Source: Pseudomonas graminis (GTDB lineage: Bacteria; Pseudomonadota; Gammaproteobacteria; Pseudomonadales; Pseudomonadaceae). Taken from it: a DNA stretch of 64,000 nt. Below the pieces are notes generated by a model, which saw only the letters and a program-made list of their open reading frames with translations, ran no database searches and was not told the origin of the DNA. The stretch covers positions 98,287 through 162,286 of the forward strand of contig NZ_FOHW01000009.1 in the NCBI RefSeq assembly GCF_900111735.1, given 5' to 3'. A program made the position numbers and the translations under genes. Positions 62,590 to 64,000 of this stretch are shown piece after piece. Every line of letters starts with the position of its first letter. Position 1 is the first letter of the stretch.

Positions 62590-63057
62590 ATGGACTATCA
62601 GCTTCAGGAAGGATCGATCGTACTGCCGGAAGGCTTTCAGGACCGCACGGTCAACATGTTCGTGCTTGGCACTACGATTCCCGCGCCGCTGAACGTCACC
62701 GTCTCCCGTGACAACATGCTCCCTGCGGAAGACCTGAATACCTACATCGATCGTCAGATAAAACTGATTGCTTCAAAACTGCGCGGCTACACCTCTCTGG
62801 GAAAGAAGCCCGCCACGTTGTCTGCACAACAGCCGTTGGCCGGTATCCAGATCGATGGCTACTACATGGATGCCGGTCGACCTTATTACCAGCGTCAGGC
62901 CGGATTTGAAATTCAGCCAGGTCGCATTCTGGTGTTTTCCACCACGAGCCAGACAGACTTCAGCGCCGCACAAACTGAAAGCTGGCTGCAACTGCTCGCC
63001 AGTTTCCAACCCCGCCAGACCCAGGATTCCCCTGCTGAAAACGCCGAGCAGGAATAA
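62590..63057 (+). CDS. EagR-type chaperone (DUF1795, DcrB family) protein 2
   Basis: 155 aa, starting M-D-Y-Q-L-Q-E-G-S-I-V-L-P-E-G-F-Q-D-R-T, a standard EagR opening. N-V-T-V-S-R-D and D-R-Q-I-K-L-I follow, and then Q-P-L-A-G-I-Q-I-D. The frame is open further upstream, but this ATG gives the family length. EagR dimers bind the prePAAR transmembrane segments of the effector encoded directly after it (2-base gap), keeping it soluble and loading it on VgrG. Confidence 0.9.
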   Translation: MDYQLQEGSIVLPEGFQDRTVNMFVLGTTIPAPLNVTVSRDNMLPAEDLNTYIDRQIKLIASKLRGYTSLGKKPATLSAQQPLAGIQIDGYYMDAGRPYYQRQAGFEIQPGRILVFSTTSQTDFSAAQTESWLQLLASFQPRQTQDSPAENAEQE

Positions 63058-63059
63058 CC

Positions 63060-64000
63060 ATGTTCGAAGCCGCTCGATGGAACGACGAAATTGAACACAC
63101 CGGCGCACTGGCCGGGTTTCTGGCAGGCGCAGTCGTCGGTTTGGCGATTGCCGCTTATGCCGCCACCATGGTGTGCTCGGGAGGCACCGCTGCTTTCCTG
63201 ATGCCCATCGCTCTGGGGCTTCTCGCCAGCGCGCTGCCGGCTTTGGGGGAGTATTTCGGCAAGATGTTCAGCTCGCCGGCCGGGGAGATCCAGCTCCCCG
63301 GCTGCTCGACCGATGTGTACATCAACAACCGCAATGCCGCGCACGTGGAACTCAGCCTCGGCCGGTGCGAAAAGCATCCTGCGCCTGTACAGGTCGCCGA
63401 GGGTTCATCCAACGTCTTCATCAACAGCGTGGCTGCAGCGCGCAAGGATGACAGGCTGACCTGTGGTGCGAGGATTTCAGGCGGCTCGGACGATGTGTTC
63501 ATCGGGGGCGGCACGGTTCAATACCTTCACATCGACGACGAAATTCCGGGTTGGCTTCGCGTCGTTGTCGACGTGCTGATGATCGTGGCGTCGATGGGTA
63601 AAGCGCTGGTATCAGTCGCCAAGCTGGGGCTGACGCAAGGGTTGAAGGCCGCAGGGCCGTGCGCACTGCGCTTCGGCGCTACCGTTGCCGCGAGCTACCT
63701 CACGGGCACCTACATCATTGGCCCGGCAGTCGGGAAAGTCTTGGGCGGGATGATTGGCAATCCCGTCGACCTCACAACTGGCCGCAAGTTGTTGCTGGAC
63801 TCAGGCGAAACCGATTTCGTGCTGCCGGGCCTGATGCCGATTGAATGGTCCCGCTTCTATGCCAGCGACCTGACCGTCGACAGCGTGTTGGGTCAGGGCT
63901 GGGTCTTGCCCTGGGAGCAGAGCCTGCGCCGCAGCGGAAGCTTCGTTTACCTTACCGACAACCAGGGCCGCAGCGTGCCCTTTGTCGACATCGAGCCCGG
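63060..64000 (+). CDS. prePAAR-PAAR-Rhs effector, N-terminal part, cut by window edge
   Basis: 313 codons are visible. The start M-F-E-A-A-R-W-N-D-E-I-E-H-T-G matches the prePAAR motif (A-A-R-x-x-D, H). Two hydrophobic stretches follow (residues about 17-40 and 48-62), the segments bound by EagR. The PAAR domain lies at about residues 75-165 (G-C-S-T-D-V-Y-I-N, A-H-V-E-L-S, S-N-V-F-I-N, S-D-D-V-F-I-G-G). More helices at 183-245 come before the Rhs N-plug region begins: N-P-V-D-L-T-T-G-R-K and L-P-G-L-M-P-I-E-W-S-R-F-Y. The C-terminal toxin and its immunity gene lie right of the window. Confidence 0.93.
   Translation, partial: MFEAARWNDEIEHTGALAGFLAGAVVGLAIAAYAATMVCSGGTAAFLMPIALGLLASALPALGEYFGKMFSSPAGEIQLPGCSTDVYINNRNAAHVELSLGRCEKHPAPVQVAEGSSNVFINSVAAARKDDRLTCGARISGGSDDVFIGGGTVQYLHIDDEIPGWLRVVVDVLMIVASMGKALVSVAKLGLTQGLKAAGPCALRFGATVAASYLTGTYIIGPAVGKVLGGMIGNPVDLTTGRKLLLDSGETDFVLPGLMPIEWSRFYASDLTVDSVLGQGWVLPWEQSLRRSGSFVYLTDNQGRSVPFVDIEP

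Overview
The window is a chromosomal segment from a fluorescent-type Pseudomonas, probably of the P. syringae / P. fluorescens lineages. I infer this from the high-GC housekeeping genes, the Pseudomonas-style REP/REPIN palindromes and the gene content. The assignment comes from sequence reading alone; no search was run.

Layout. (1) 1-5.8 kb, + strand: the last four genes of one type VI secretion system (T6SS) locus, tssL(partial)-tssM-PP2C phosphatase-Ser/Thr kinase. This is the tail order of the P. aeruginosa HSI-II type (dotU2-icmF2-stp1-stk1). (2) 6.2-19.3 kb: ordinary genes. They are a polyol-permease-like MFS transporter, an MscS-type channel with a long periplasmic domain, a Gfo/Idh/MocA oxidoreductase, an SDR dehydrogenase with an APH-like phosphotransferase, an SCP2 protein, a histidine phosphatase, SohB, and the DUF934/CysI assimilatory sulfite reductase pair. 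REP/REPIN arrays and two clear intrinsic terminators lie between them. (3) 19.5-40.6 kb, - strand: a second and apparently complete T6SS core. Transcription order is an unrecognised gene, tssB, tssC, tssE, tssF, tssG, clpV, tssJ, tssK, tssL, tssM, tagF, a short IcmF-OmpA hybrid, hcp, tssA. The hybrid coexists with a full-length TssM. (4) 41-42.3 kb: a hypothetical gene with a G11 tract and a 132-bp tandem REP array.

(5) 42.3-59.3 kb: an accessory island of small, often AT-richer genes that looks like an archive of T6SS immunity genes. It holds a three-gene operon (87-aa protein, Tsi6-like protein, small alarmone hydrolase) and three tandem paralogous membrane proteins of about 240 aa. It also holds three copies of a 177-aa family (A), four copies of a 100-aa family (B) and three copies of the 87-aa family. 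Gene scraps lie between them: a vgrG 5' end, a hydrolase fragment, an internally deleted SUKH-like gene, truncated or frameshifted small genes and duplicated leaders. The island ends in an intact candidate effector-immunity pair, an HNH-like nuclease effector with a SUKH (SMI1/KNR4) immunity protein.

(6) 60.1-64 kb, + strand: an effector delivery operon, vgrG, two tandem DcrB-like (DUF1795/EagR-type) chaperones, and the start of a prePAAR-PAAR-Rhs effector that runs off the window.

Reading the parts together: the - strand core would build the sheath, baseplate and membrane complex. VgrG and PAAR-Rhs would form the loaded spike. The 42-59 kb island would protect against non-self effectors and appears to grow by duplication, recombination between modules and decay. 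The most unusual points are the alarmone hydrolase co-transcribed with a Tsi6-like immunity gene, the repeated A/87/B/B immunity module with a shared leader, the vgrG relic, and the IcmF-OmpA hybrid.
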